DNA of 64,000 nt from Prostheceraeus crozeri (taxonomy: Eukaryota; Platyhelminthes; Polycladida; Euryleptidae), in contig CAJQUW010016131.1 of assembly GCA_907163375.1 (NCBI GenBank), forward strand, positions 62,001 through 126,000. The letters run 5' to 3'. Position numbers and translations under genes: made by a program. Below, piece by piece: positions 10,154 to 18,734 of the stretch (positions are counted from its first letter, which is position 1; each line of letters begins with the position of its first letter). The notes under the pieces were generated by a model that saw only the letters and a list, made by a program, of their open reading frames with translations, searched no databases and was not told where the DNA came from.

Positions 10154-11429
10154 TAACGATTATACTGAAGAATCGCGTCACGATACTTTGTAATTTCAAT
10201 ATTTGAATCAAAGACTGCATAAATTAATACATTGATCGTCTCAGGTAGTGTTCTTTTGAACGTCAAATCCAAACGAATATTATGAGGCACGTTCTCTTGA
10301 CGATAGGGTGCACTAATATCGCTGTCAGCAGTCAAATCAAATGCATAAATAGTATATCCACTCTTAAACTCTTTCATAGTGAGTCCGTTGGTGTCATCCG
10401 TATTGTAAAAGCCAAAGACATCCATAAAATAAACATAACTGCGCATAAATTGATCCGCAGCAAAATCTGGTTTGTAGGGTGAACCAGGATGACTCACACC
10501 ATTTGCACGTAAAGCAATTTCACTTAACTGATTGTGTTTAAAATTGAAAGGATTCTTCTTTACATTACCATTAAATGCATCATTTTCAACCATTGCCACC
10601 ATGAGGAGCTTCGGTGCTTCCGATGGAAAGAGGCCATCTTTCATGAAACTCTTTTGATCTTTCGGAATTGTAAAGGTGAGAAGCTTTGTATGCTGAACGG
10701 GGTAAATGGCATTTTGGCGGTTAAGACCTTCAGCATGTCCTCTAATGACACTTGGATTGGGTACTACTCGACGAATGTAAAGTGCAATATCTTCCACATG
10801 AATTCTAAAATTGTCAACTTTAGCAAATGCATTCAGCGTAAATTCAGGCTTATTCAATGTCAGCTTGAGTCGCATGCTGGTATTACAGAGTAAAAACTTT
10901 GACTGTCTAAAGAAGTCTAAATTCAGCGGACCATATAGCTGACATACTTTACTATCTTTAATCATAGCAGATCGCTTTACAAAGTCACTGTTTGTTTCAG
11001 CATCAAATTTTCCTGCTTCATCTCTGTACCATCCCATGGCTTCCATGTGACTTTTTGTGCTGCTGGATGAAACTGTGATGCATGATTGAAATATGATTTA
11101 TAGGGATAATCGCTTTGGCCACCTTCCACCTGCTGCTCTCCAATCGTTAGAGAAACATCGCGAAGTAATGTAGTCAATGGTAAATTGTTCAGTCCAACTT
11201 TATGTGTATCGTCAATAGCAGTTCCATCTGCTTGCTGAATTCTAAACCTCAAATCAAGCATCGCATAACTCAAATCTATGTAGTCATCACTACCACCAGG
11301 AATAACAAATTCAATGGGGCCAGCATTCTCAGCTGTTCGAGGATGATAATCTACAATACTTGAACTAAGAATATCTGTCTGTATGGCTTGTTGATCAAAC
11401 AAACAAACCCCGGAAGTTTTACATTCCAT
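10153..11429 (-). pseudogene. MCP: Polinton A major capsid protein, broken
   Basis: Matches the metazoan family once filed as F54H12.2-like, now regarded as Polinton double-jelly-roll capsid: DYIDLSYAMLDLRFRIQ, then a jelly-roll strand LLRDVSLTIGEQQVEGG and YPYKSYFNH, with a long beta-rich C-terminal half ending near TLPETINVLIYAVFDSNIEI. Counterpart of the open 425-codon gene in copy B. Lies between the core-protein gene (two bases away) and the protease gene (overlapping). Broken here. Confidence 0.85.
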
Positions 11430-11431
11430 GA

Positions 11432-11887
11432 TTAGAAGTTATGGCAGCGTCGTCGTTTAGCGCCTGATGAATGATTAGAGCCTCTGCGACGTTTGCGTGA
11501 ATGCCTTTTGACTGAAAATCGCACCTTACCAGCTCCGCGATGTTTCCATCTTCCTTTATTCATTCGTTTAGGCGATTTCTTTCCTTGAGTAACACCAGCA
11601 AAGGTCTGCTTCAATGTTTTTAAATCGCGTTCCTTCCCACGATTCAACAAACTGCTCTTAAAACTTCTACCTCTGGAAATATCACTAGCAACATCACCAG
11701 CAAAGCCAACGGCATTACTTAAAACATTTCGTTTTAAAGATCTTCCGACATTGGATATGAGAGGTGCTACAACAGATTTCAGTGCACCAAGTATGCTACC
11801 TCCACGTTGGCGGCGAGCGCCGATGTAAATTTGTCCTCCACCACTTACATAGGAGGGTCGTGAATAAAATGAGGCAGTTGGATTCAT
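11432..11887 (-). CDS. Polinton A basic virion-core/VI-X-like protein
   Basis: 151 residues. A glycine-rich start (GGGQIYIGARRQRGG) is followed by an amphipathic stretch SILGALKSVVAPLISNVGRS and a strongly basic C-terminus (about 105-151, with runs of Lys and Arg). This is the layout of adenovirus minor core and membrane-lytic proteins and of their Polinton/adintovirus counterparts, which condense DNA or disrupt membranes. It directly precedes the capsid gene. Confidence 0.7.
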   Translation of the reverse strand: MNPTASFYSRPSYVSGGGQIYIGARRQRGGSILGALKSVVAPLISNVGRSLKRNVLSNAVGFAGDVASDISRGRSFKSSLLNRGKERDLKTLKQTFAGVTQGKKSPKRMNKGRWKHRGAGKVRFSVKRHSRKRRRGSNHSSGAKRRRCHNF

Positions 11888-11928
11888 ATCTCAAACCCTA
11901 AACATTGTTAGTTACTACTTTGCATGAA

Positions 11929-13149
11929 TCACTGTCGATCACTTAGATGAAAGATGTCGGCACGACGCATCCAAGAGTTCATGCTTAAAGGATAACCAGT
12001 CCATTTAACAAGACACCATTCTTCACCTTGTCGTTTTTTACATCGAATGATTTTCTCTACCAAATATGTTTCACTTTCAGTGACTACCTCAATCTCATCG
12101 CGGTAAAAGCTACCCTCAATTTCTTCATTATCGTAATCTTTCAACTTGTAGGTGGTGGGAGAGTCTTTTTGATCAATCCTTGATACTGTAAATACCTCCT
12201 CTGTCCAATTCGAAAGGTACCCTTTGGCAAAAACACTTTTCACTTTTGAGATACGAACTTTATCACCAATTTTCACATCACTTTTCACATGAGTGCGTTT
12301 ACGTTGGAATGATTCGCGCACTTTATCTACATTGTCAGCATTTACATCTACTGGTCTGAGTCCAATAGAACGATGGATAGAGTGATTGTAGGCATGGAGT
12401 GTATCTTGTAGAACCTTTGTCCAATTTTGTGTCAACTTGGCAGTAAAATGTCGCCACAAGCGATTTTTTAATGTGCGATTAAAACGTTCAACGAGAGCAG
12501 CTTTATAAGCACTCTTTACACTAAACAACTCAATGTCATGCCTCTCAAATAATCTTCTCACATGCTGATTTTCGAACTCTTTTACTTGATCACTCTGAAT
12601 TCTTTTTAGAATGCGACCTTCTCGAAAAATTGTTTGGAATGCTTTTGCTACTCCTTTCCCTTCTTTAGTTTTTAAAGGTTGAGCCCACGCATAACGCGAG
12701 AAAATATCAATGACGGTTAAAATAAAATTATTACCCGAGTTATGTTTTGAAATGGAGGCAACATCACACAAATCTGCTTGCCACTGTTCATCGATGTCAT
12801 GAACAATATAATGGCGGGTGCGGTACTTCTTTTTCGCTTGTTTGTGGAGTGTATAGGTAGCCTGACCCTTTAACCATCGTTTCACTTGTGATTGTGGAAG
12901 ACCACTCGCTATTGATAATTTCTTGATAGATGCAAATCCTGCCGGATGTTTTACATCATAATAGATTGACTTCAAACGTTCAGTCGATGACGACTGACTC
13001 TTTTTCCTCCTTCTCATCTTTTTGTTTTCTTGCCTTTCTACATTTACAACAACTGCAGCATTTAGCTTTAGCGGTTTTGCGATCGTGTTCACATTGCTTA
13101 GGGGTTTCATTGTGAGAGCTGGCGCAGCAAGTGCAAGTGACAACGACAT
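11929..13149 (-). CDS. INT: Polinton A integrase with chromodomain
   Basis: Retroviral-type DDE integrase that inserts the element. An N-terminal helix-turn-helix-like stretch (KLSIASGLPQSQVKRWL) precedes the catalytic core: Asp in QADLCDV, Asp in IQSDQ and Glu in ALVERFNRTLKNRLW. An SH3-like part (VKIGDKVRISKVK) follows, and a C-terminal chromodomain (YLVEKIIRCKKRQGEEWCLVKWTGYP) that is expected to guide insertion to marked chromatin. The first 60 or so codons overlap the Cys-rich frame at 12980-13195, so translation may really begin lower down, near MRRRKKSQ. Confidence 0.9.
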   Translation of the reverse strand: MSLSLALAAPALTMKPLSNVNTIAKPLKLNAAVVVNVERQENKKMRRRKKSQSSSTERLKSIYYDVKHPAGFASIKKLSIASGLPQSQVKRWLKGQATYTLHKQAKKKYRTRHYIVHDIDEQWQADLCDVASISKHNSGNNFILTVIDIFSRYAWAQPLKTKEGKGVAKAFQTIFREGRILKRIQSDQVKEFENQHVRRLFERHDIELFSVKSAYKAALVERFNRTLKNRLWRHFTAKLTQNWTKVLQDTLHAYNHSIHRSIGLRPVDVNADNVDKVRESFQRKRTHVKSDVKIGDKVRISKVKSVFAKGYLSNWTEEVFTVSRIDQKDSPTTYKLKDYDNEEIEGSFYRDEIEVVTESETYLVEKIIRCKKRQGEEWCLVKWTGYPLSMNSWMRRADIFHLSDRQ

Positions 13150-13195
13150 TCACCTCTGGCGGCTCATTACATGGCAAGCAACACATCTGCTTCAT
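12980..13195 (-). CDS. Polinton A small Cys-rich protein, nested over integrase start
   Basis: 71 residues with two Cys clusters (CCLPCN, CTCCASSH and then KCCSCCKCRKARK), which suggest a zinc-binding knuckle with a charged Lys/Glu tail. It begins two bases after the preceding gene's stop. It overlaps the integrase frame, and in copies B and C only the first cluster is kept in this frame. It could be a real small protein or the original integrase N-terminus; weakly supported. Confidence 0.4.
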   Translation of the reverse strand: MKQMCCLPCNEPPEVNVVVTCTCCASSHNETPKQCEHDRKTAKAKCCSCCKCRKARKQKDEKEEKESVVID

Positions 13196-13196
13196 A

Positions 13197-13889
13197 TTAA
13201 TAGTCTGAGAACATGTATTTCTTGGGAGGAGCTGTTTTACGTTTTCCTTTTACTAGTTTTAGTGGTGGCGTAGATCTACGTCGAGTTCTTCCTCTTGTTT
13301 GCTTAGTGAGTGTGGGAGGGGATGTAGCAGGTGACGTCTTAAACCAATTTGTTGGCATTTTCATCGTCTGAAGCATTGGAGCAGTAGCCACTGTTGAATC
13401 AAGTTCTTTCAATGTCTCATTATTCAAAGCAAATTTTGGCACATTATGCTTTTTCAATAGTTTAAGAAAGTATGACCAACCAGGTGGAACATAGCCCTGA
13501 CGGCGCTTTCTACGTGTCGCATACTGAATCAAGTCTTCATAACGTGAAGCATCAATCACTTTATTTTCATCTGTAATGATTTCTCCTCTATCATTTACAT
13601 TGAGATGGGGTTCAATACCGTTGAAAAGAGATATGGCATGTGCGCGAGATGCTAAAGGTGTAGCAGTCGATACAGAGTCACGCATCTTATTCTTCAAATT
13701 TTTCAATTGTTCAACAGTTTGCGATTGTAATAATACAGCACGATGTGGATCTTTGATGTGAACATTTTGCTGATAATCTATTTCTTTCCTATATATTTGA
13801 TTTGCAAGAGGTTGCTTTACTTGCTGCATGGCAGTCAATTGTACATATTCATCCTGAGGAATAACAATCATGCGAGAATAAGAACTCAT
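13197..13889 (-). CDS. Polinton A conserved 230-residue protein
   Basis: A family seen between ATPase and integrase in many Polintons. Residues 90-160 contain the conserved core (GEIITDENKVIDASRYEDLIQYA, split here by reading 91-113, and GYVPPGWSYFLKLLKKH), and a basic Arg/Lys/Pro/Thr tail fills the last 45 residues. The basic tail suggests contact with packaged DNA, but no function is established. Its ATG overlaps the ATPase stop (ATGA). Confidence 0.7.
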   Translation of the reverse strand: MSSYSRMIVIPQDEYVQLTAMQQVKQPLANQIYRKEIDYQQNVHIKDPHRAVLLQSQTVEQLKNLKNKMRDSVSTATPLASRAHAISLFNGIEPHLNVNDRGEIITDENKVIDASRYEDLIQYATRRKRRQGYVPPGWSYFLKLLKKHNVPKFALNNETLKELDSTVATAPMLQTMKMPTNWFKTSPATSPPTLTKQTRGRTRRRSTPPLKLVKGKRKTAPPKKYMFSDY

Positions 13890-14502
13890 AGTTTGTAGAT
13901 AATCATGGGAGTTTTCAAAATATCACTTCGAAATCTAAATGCTTCCGGACACTCTTGCGTAAAGTCAATAAGTAAGTAACCGTGTGGTTTTTCAGTAGCT
14001 GCTCGAAAAATTTCAATTAAGGTTTTGATCCTCTGGGTGCAACTTGTCGCGCTAAAATTTCAAATTGACTTTTATCTCGCGGATTCTTGAAAATAGCATA
14101 ATAGTGTGTATTCAGAATTCGTGTACGAGCTTATTTTCTATCAGGAAACAAATTTTGTGTGATATAGATGATAAAGCACCTTTTATGATGTGCTGCGCGA
14201 GTGAACATATCTGTAACATCTTTTGACTTCTTACTTTCTTTTAATAAATCATCCAATACAACAACATCATTAGACTGAAGTTTATCCACTGGAATAATTC
14301 CTTCATGTCGAATAAAGTTGCGACTTTGCAATTCCTGAAACAGGGACGGTTGATAAATACCATAACACCAAATCACTCGATTGATAGGTTCCTTAAACAA
14401 CTCCCTTCTTTTATCCAATAAATTCAGCGTGAAAACAGTTTTACCTGCATGAGATGGACCTGATACAGTCAGAACTTTATCACATTGAAGTCTGAAATCC
14501 AT
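13886..14502 (-). pseudogene. ATP: Polinton A packaging ATPase, broken
   Basis: FtsK/HerA-A32 type genome-packaging ATPase. Walker A is GPSHAGKTVFTLN near residue 16 and Walker B is DVVVLDDLL near 75; a sensor-like ITQNLFP lies further on. The ATG before DFRLQCDKV is preferred. Counterpart of the 206-codon gene at 56945-57562. Broken in this copy. Confidence 0.85.
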
Positions 14503-14533
14503 TATAATACTTTGAGATTTAACATTTGTATAA

Positions 14534-14884
14534 TTAACGTCTAGAGCCAAAGATATTACCCAATACGTTGCCCACGATAGGAGCTAGTATCGGTAGTAAC
14601 GCTGGAAGGAGACCACCCTTTTGTGTTAGAGTTTCCCTCTTTCTTTGAAGGGTGACTTTAGGATTGGAGATGAAACGCAATTTCGTAGCATATCGCTTAA
14701 GTAACTTTCGTTGTTTTGGTGCTCATTTCTTCGTCCTCAACTTTCTCACATGAGAAATAATTTCACGAATGAATTTATCGTTAGCATGTCGTATAGCATT
14801 GTATCGCTGATTTGCTTTCATTCGTCGGAGAGCTTGAATGGCTGGAGAAACCTTTGAAGACTTTTGACTTTTACGTTTCGCCAT
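14534..14884 (-). pseudogene. Polinton A small basic protein with hydrophobic tail, broken
   Basis: The first part is Lys/Arg-rich with helices (SPAIQALRRMKANQRYN); the end has the GGLLPALLPMLAPIVGN hydrophobic segment. Together they match a short protein common in Polintons upstream of the packaging ATPase, with a basic half plus a Gly/Leu-rich tail that may insert in membrane. The gene looks broken in all three copies in the same way, so the change is older than their separation. Confidence 0.55.
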
Positions 14885-15227
14885 GATGGTTAAATGCGTT
14901 AAGACGTTCAGCAATTTTTATCATATGTCTTTTAAAAAATTCTTCGGGGTGATCTACCACTTTTATTGAATAAGAAGCAAAATGGAAAGAGCGACTTTCC
15001 ACCTCTTCCTTTCCAAAATGACTAAACTTAATTTTCGCAACTAATCGCGCCATGACAATGCTATCAGAGAATGTATTCATTAACTCTAGAAATAGAGTGC
15101 TAGCATCATCGACCACTGCTTCGATGTCGGTCTCATCTTTATGAAAATTTATCACATAATCTTGAACAGCTCCTTTTAAACTTTGCCTATGAAAATGTAA
15201 TGTTCCGCAGTCGTTTGAGAAAGACAT
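14871..15227 (-). CDS. Polinton A conserved protein, counterpart of B/C 136-residue gene
   Basis: Alpha/beta composition with HFGKEEVESRSFHFAS and ERLNAFNHHG. The longer B and C forms end in SSIVIEAISDIHIQLS, recalling the Gly-Ser-Gly-Trp-containing domain that in other Polintons precedes or is fused to the polymerase. A role in replication is therefore possible but unproven. The ATG has an ordinary context with no upstream intron signal. Confidence 0.55.
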   Translation of the reverse strand: MSFSNDCGTLHFHRQSLKGAVQDYVINFHKDETDIEAVVDDASTLFLELMNTFSDSIVMARLVAKIKFSHFGKEEVESRSFHFASYSIKVVDHPEEFFKRHMIKIAERLNAFNHHGET

Positions 15228-15318
15228 GATCGCCCTTTATCTAACCCATACATTGCATGAAAACAACTCTTCTCATAGTAACATTTATTGAATAACGGTA
15301 ACAAGCATGCATTATAAA

Positions 15319-15840
15319 TCAATGGTTTGAAACAGATAAAATAGATACAGCTGGTAACTCATACAGCGAGCAATGATAACCATACAGGACTTTGGCAGTG
15401 TTGAGGTAAGGAGGAAAGAAGCATTGGTTATGAACGTAGCTACTACAACGAACAGACAAAATAGGAACACACAAATCCTTAAAACGTTTCGTGACTTCAT
15501 GGTAGTGTTGATTCACTCTACTATCCCAAGGTGGGAGCAAAATGTCATCAATGATTAGATTGAGAAATACTTTCCTCTCCTTACCAGGATTATTACAAAA
15601 GATGCGTATAACATTGAAAGCAGCTAACCATCGTTTAAAGTCACTAAGAAGAGCACTCTCACAAGGAAAGCCATAGTCTTGCAAATATTTCAGATTAAGT
15701 CCATGAATGTGTTTTCTCGCCCATTGATCAACATTGGGATCGCAGTTGGCATGTTGATGATAGACACTAACAATCTGATATGTCCAATTTTTCATAGCAA
15801 TAGCACTGAGCTCCTGTACAGGTTCACCCTCACAGCCCAT
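15319..15840 (-). CDS. Polinton A DEDD-type exonuclease-like protein
   Basis: 173 residues. An opening Asp-Cys-Glu-Gly (DxE, as in DnaQ-type motif I) is followed by QELSAIAM, a WARKHIHGLN helix, FKRWLAAFNVIR, and HYHEVTKRFKDL, which would supply the H-x(4-7)-D of motif III. This points to a 3'-5' exonuclease or RNase fold acting on element nucleic acid. An acceptor-like TTTTAG|GCTTCT lies upstream in all copies, so a spliced 5' end beginning Met-Ala-Ser is possible. Confidence 0.5.
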   Translation of the reverse strand: MGCEGEPVQELSAIAMKNWTYQIVSVYHQHANCDPNVDQWARKHIHGLNLKYLQDYGFPCESALLSDFKRWLAAFNVIRIFCNNPGKERKVFLNLIIDDILLPPWDSRVNQHYHEVTKRFKDLCVPILSVRCSSYVHNQCFFPPYLNTAKVLYGYHCSLYELPAVSILSVSNH

Positions 15841-15892
15841 AAAAATGATGATAGAAGCCTAAAACGGAAATTTACACATCTAAGGAAACGTT

Positions 15893-16141
15893 CTATAACA
15901 TATTACAAAATGAAGAATTACATCGATGCTTTTCACGACAAAATACACAAATGATATGATGGCAACGAAGAAGTAAAATGTATCTAATAAGACCACGTCT
16001 ACGACACCCAAAGCACATAAGCGAATTGTCATAGGGTAGAGTTAGGAAAGGACTAGTAATTCTCCTTCTTTGATTTGCGTTTTGAGGCAGCATTCTTCTC
16101 CGACTTGCCCTTCGTACCGCTGCTGTTAAGGATTTGATCAA
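15893..16141 (-). CDS. Polinton A RING-like zinc protein
   Basis: The C-terminal 45 residues carry CFGC-x13-CHH-x3-CVFC-x4-C-x4-C, a compact RING or RING-like zinc pattern separated by a hydrophobic stretch (IRYILLL). The translation start may be the internal MLPQNAN. Overlaps the end of the 204-residue gene in another frame. Viral RING proteins often act as ubiquitin ligases; that role here is inference. Confidence 0.5.
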   Translation of the reverse strand: MIKSLTAAVRRASRRRMLPQNANQRRRITSPFLTLPYDNSLMCFGCRRRGLIRYILLLRCHHIICVFCREKHRCNSSFCNML

Positions 16142-16827
16142 TTATGTCATCCACGTTGGGTGGTTTTGGAATATATAGGATGGATTTCATATGCATGGAG
16201 AGCGAGGCTATTTTATTATCCTTGTGCCGACCATAATATAGCCCATTCACTTTGAAAAGGATATCCCAAGTACCTTCTCCGAGCTCGTCGCATGTGATGG
16301 ATGTTGAATGATCTCCCTCCTTCTTATAGTAAGTGCACCAATGTGATACCGGTAGGCAAATTTGATTACCATCCCAAATCTTTCTATAGGGAGTATCCTT
16401 GTCATCTCTCGCCTTCCACTCTTGAGCAAGAGGAGTAGGAATGTCCATATTTAATGTCACGTACTCCTCAATAATATCAAGTTGGTGGCGAATGTACGGA
16501 CTCACGGGGATCAGTATGTAGTCCCCATACTGATTGCGCATTACCTTGACATCCGTGAAAGGGAGCATTCCCGTTTGGAGTACTACGCTATGATCGTCAT
16601 AACGCAAGACTTGGTTAAATTTACGCTGTAGCGGTGTAGGATTATGTACCTTGGTTGTTTCTTCCACTGGCCTCAGTTGTAGATGATCTGATCGTAGCGA
16701 ACCTTGTAACGTTTGACCGCCATTTTGTCCTACTAGTGCAGCAGATGGAGTAGATGCCTGAAAATGAAAAAGATTGTATTAAGTTAACGTTCAAGGGAGG
16801 AGAGGGAGGGAAGTAGCGACTTACCAT
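16053..16827 (-). CDS. Polinton A conserved protein with YGRHK motif, first gene from the terminal end
   Basis: Main frame 204 residues from 16667; by the splice signals it begins at ATG 16825-16827, which abuts GTAAGT, with the body resuming at 16757 after CAG. The core contains YILIPVSPYIRHQL, ICLPVSHWC and NGLYYGRHKDNKIASLSM, a pattern recurring in invertebrate Polintons with an OB-like or small beta-barrel feel, and a Lys/Ser-rich tail. A single-strand DNA-binding role is a guess. It is the promoter-proximal gene. Confidence 0.65.
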
Positions 16828-16923
16828 TTTAGTTGGATAATAGAATAGAGAGAGAGAGAGAAAATGTGCGTCCGTCACTCGTGTGATTCAACGATGGAAT
16901 GATTCTCACTGTGGAAGGCTCGC

Positions 16924-16971
16924 TATTTATATAGAAATGCTTGATTCTCATTGGATGATGATCCTCATTGG
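16924..16971 (-). promoter_or_regulatory. Terminal-side promoter of copy A: CCAAT, CCAAT, TATA
   Basis: On the minus strand CCAAT lies at 16971-16967 and 16954-16950 and TATATAAATA at 16934-16924, followed by a TC-rich leader (16848-16862) and the ATG at 16827. Same layout as the polymerase-side promoter. Confidence 0.65.
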
Positions 16972-17807
16972 ACAATAACATCAAGCTGATTCCAAATCTG
17001 GCCTCCGTTTACCAATCCGAGCCTTCGTTCGCCCGCTGGAGCTGTTTCTTGGGAAATTCTAACTCTGCCGTTTTTTCACCAATCTCCCAAATCTTGAATG
17101 GCGTCTCACATCTAAACGAAGACAGATATGAACAGGCCGTTTCTTTCAGTGAATTTGTCTCACTCTTAGCTTTCAAACGAGCTATGGCACGACAAAATCC
17201 ATCCACTAGAAGCAAAATTGGAAGTTCGGTGCCGGGGGGGGACGTCAGCGAAAATTTTTTCTCTCCGATTGCTTTCAAATTCACCATACAGATGCAGAAT
17301 TTCACGCTGAATCCGAATCTGAAATCCGTTTTCTCATCCGATGCTTCGTTTTGGCTCTACAGCCCAAAACGTCCAAAATTCTAAGTCTGTCGTTTTTTCG
17401 AAAAATGTTGAAAATTTTTTCTCTCCGATTGACTTGAAACTCACCATGTTGATAGAGAATTTGACGCTGATTCCAAATCTGAAATCCGTTTTCCCATCCG
17501 ATGCTTCGTTTTGGCGCTACAGCCCAAAACGTCCAACATTTTAACTCTGTCAAAATTTTGAAGAAACATTTTTCTCGCCGATTGCTTTCAAATTCACCAT
17601 ACCGATGCAGAATTTTACGCTGATCACGAATCTAAAGTCCGTTTCACCATTCCACCACGACAACCTAGACGGTCGCCCACGTCAACCCACCCGAGGCCAA
17701 CTCACCCGAGTCTCACACTCTGTCGTTTTCGAGGGGGGGGACGTCAGCGACCATTTTTCGATGGCGGCCATCTTGCGCTATCCAGAAGTGGAGTTTTACT
17801 TACTACT
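16972..17807 (-). repeat. Terminal region of Polinton A
   Basis: Inverse complement of 41252-41932. The tip carries CAAGATGGCCGCCATC, which includes a GATGGC-C-GCCATC palindrome. Two runs of eight G followed by ACGTCAGCG lie at 17234-17250 and 17733-17749. Open frames here are not coding; they come from repeated units. The region resembles half of a terminal inverted repeat, with the other half not in the window. Confidence 0.8.
17257..17655. repeat. Subterminal direct repeats, about 155-base units
   Basis: Units start near 17258, 17416 and 17569 at the phrase TTTTTTCTC(T/G)CCGATTG and contain CATCCGATGCTTCGTTTTGG and AGCCCAAAACGTCCAA; the third is partial. A more diverged unit lies at about 16985-17075. 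Copy B has one full and one partial unit at 41405-41645. Confidence 0.75.
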
Positions 17808-17814
17808 ACCACAT

Positions 17815-18265
17815 CTCTCATCTCATGCGCGATCTCCAGTGGCTTTTGGTTGAGAGAAGAATTGATTACAGGTTGGCCACGTTGGTTTTCAAGTGTTTAC
17901 AACAAGCTTGTCCCGACTACTTGTCTGATCTTCTGCAGTTCACTGCCAATCAACCTTGTCGTTCACGCCTTCGCTCTTTGTCTGGGTTATCCTTGCAGTT
18001 ACCCCTGACTACCAGGAAGACACTTGGAGGTCGGGCATTCGCGTCTCAGACCCCTCGAGTGTGGAATTCTCTCCCTTCTTCCATACAGAACTCTAACTCC
18101 CTCAACATACGAAGACATCCCTCAAAACGAGACATGAAAAGCTTTTTATGTGACCACTCTTTATAATTTGTTGTACGTCATTGCAATTTGTACTCAGGTC
18201 TTGAAGTCCTATAGACATAGTGCCAGCTTTTGTAAGCGAATTCATTCATAAATAAATAAATGATG
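17815..18265 (+). mobile_element. LINE 3' end (CR1/L2-like), into which Polinton A is abutted
   Basis: The frame 17825-18166 ends a LINE reverse-transcriptase protein: LQWLLVERRIDYRLATLVFKC, split as DLQWLLVERRIDYRLA and TLVFKCLQQACP, then LSDLLQF, GGRAFASQTPRVWNSLPSSI. This C-terminal block is standard for CR1/L2-type LINEs. The element ends in AATAAATAAATGATG. It is 5'-truncated at the Polinton end, so the Polinton probably inserted into or next to it; the rest of the LINE was not found beside copy B. Confidence 0.75.
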
Positions 18266-18734
18266 ATAGATTCATTGAATCACGCGCTTCTACTAGATTA
18301 TTTCAGCATCATGCACTTTGTTGTATCTTAAAATACAAAAAGTTATTTAACTTAATTCATGATCGAATTTCCATTATTCATAAATTATCGAAATGTTTAC
18401 TATTTCCGCAATCTTTCTTTAATGTAAACTCAATGTCAGTTATTGGTTAGTATTTAGTAAAGTAACACTATATATTTAAACTACTAACGGATCATTTCAA
18501 TACACAAATTTCATTAGCTCCACATATCACGATTTCGAAAAACATTTCATCGAATTTTTGATAAATATGAATATATTTTTCATTGTATATATACAGTGTA
18601 AATGCTGAATCCATTTATTTAACGACATAATTAATAAGCTTGTATTGCTTCAAGCGAATGTAAAGGGCAACAAAAAGCATTTTGAAAAAGCATGCCTTCT
18701 GGAAAGAAAACGTTTTGATAATGCTCTTTCAATT
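18266..18734. other. AT-rich, no gene seen
   Basis: No open frame of note and no recognisable repeat. Confidence 0.5.

Larger units (their letters stand above)
609..17807 (-). mobile_element. Polinton/Maverick copy A (fossil, broken, left end not seen)
   Basis: Family assignment rests on co-occurrence of protein-primed DNA polymerase B, retroviral-type integrase with chromodomain, FtsK/A32-type ATPase, adenain-type protease and major capsid genes. The right end at 17807 matches in inverse complement the left end of copy B at 41252; the tip begins AGTAGTAAGTAAAACTCC, and an AG start is usual for Polinton ends. Most genes read leftward, while the polymerase and the central PC4/TBP trio read rightward. 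About half a dozen breaks are visible, yet the long frames remain and B differs at only a few residues per hundred, so the copy is young. The partner terminal repeat is missing or lies outside the window, and a six-base target duplication could not be confirmed. Confidence 0.92.

Noticed and set aside
17808-17813. ACCACA as a six-base target duplication of Polinton A
   Set aside because: The matching outer end is not in the window and copy B's flank differs, so it cannot be confirmed.
16968-17853. Several 80-140-codon frames in the Polinton terminal regions
   Set aside because: They follow the 155-base subterminal units and appear on both strands; repeat-driven, not genes.
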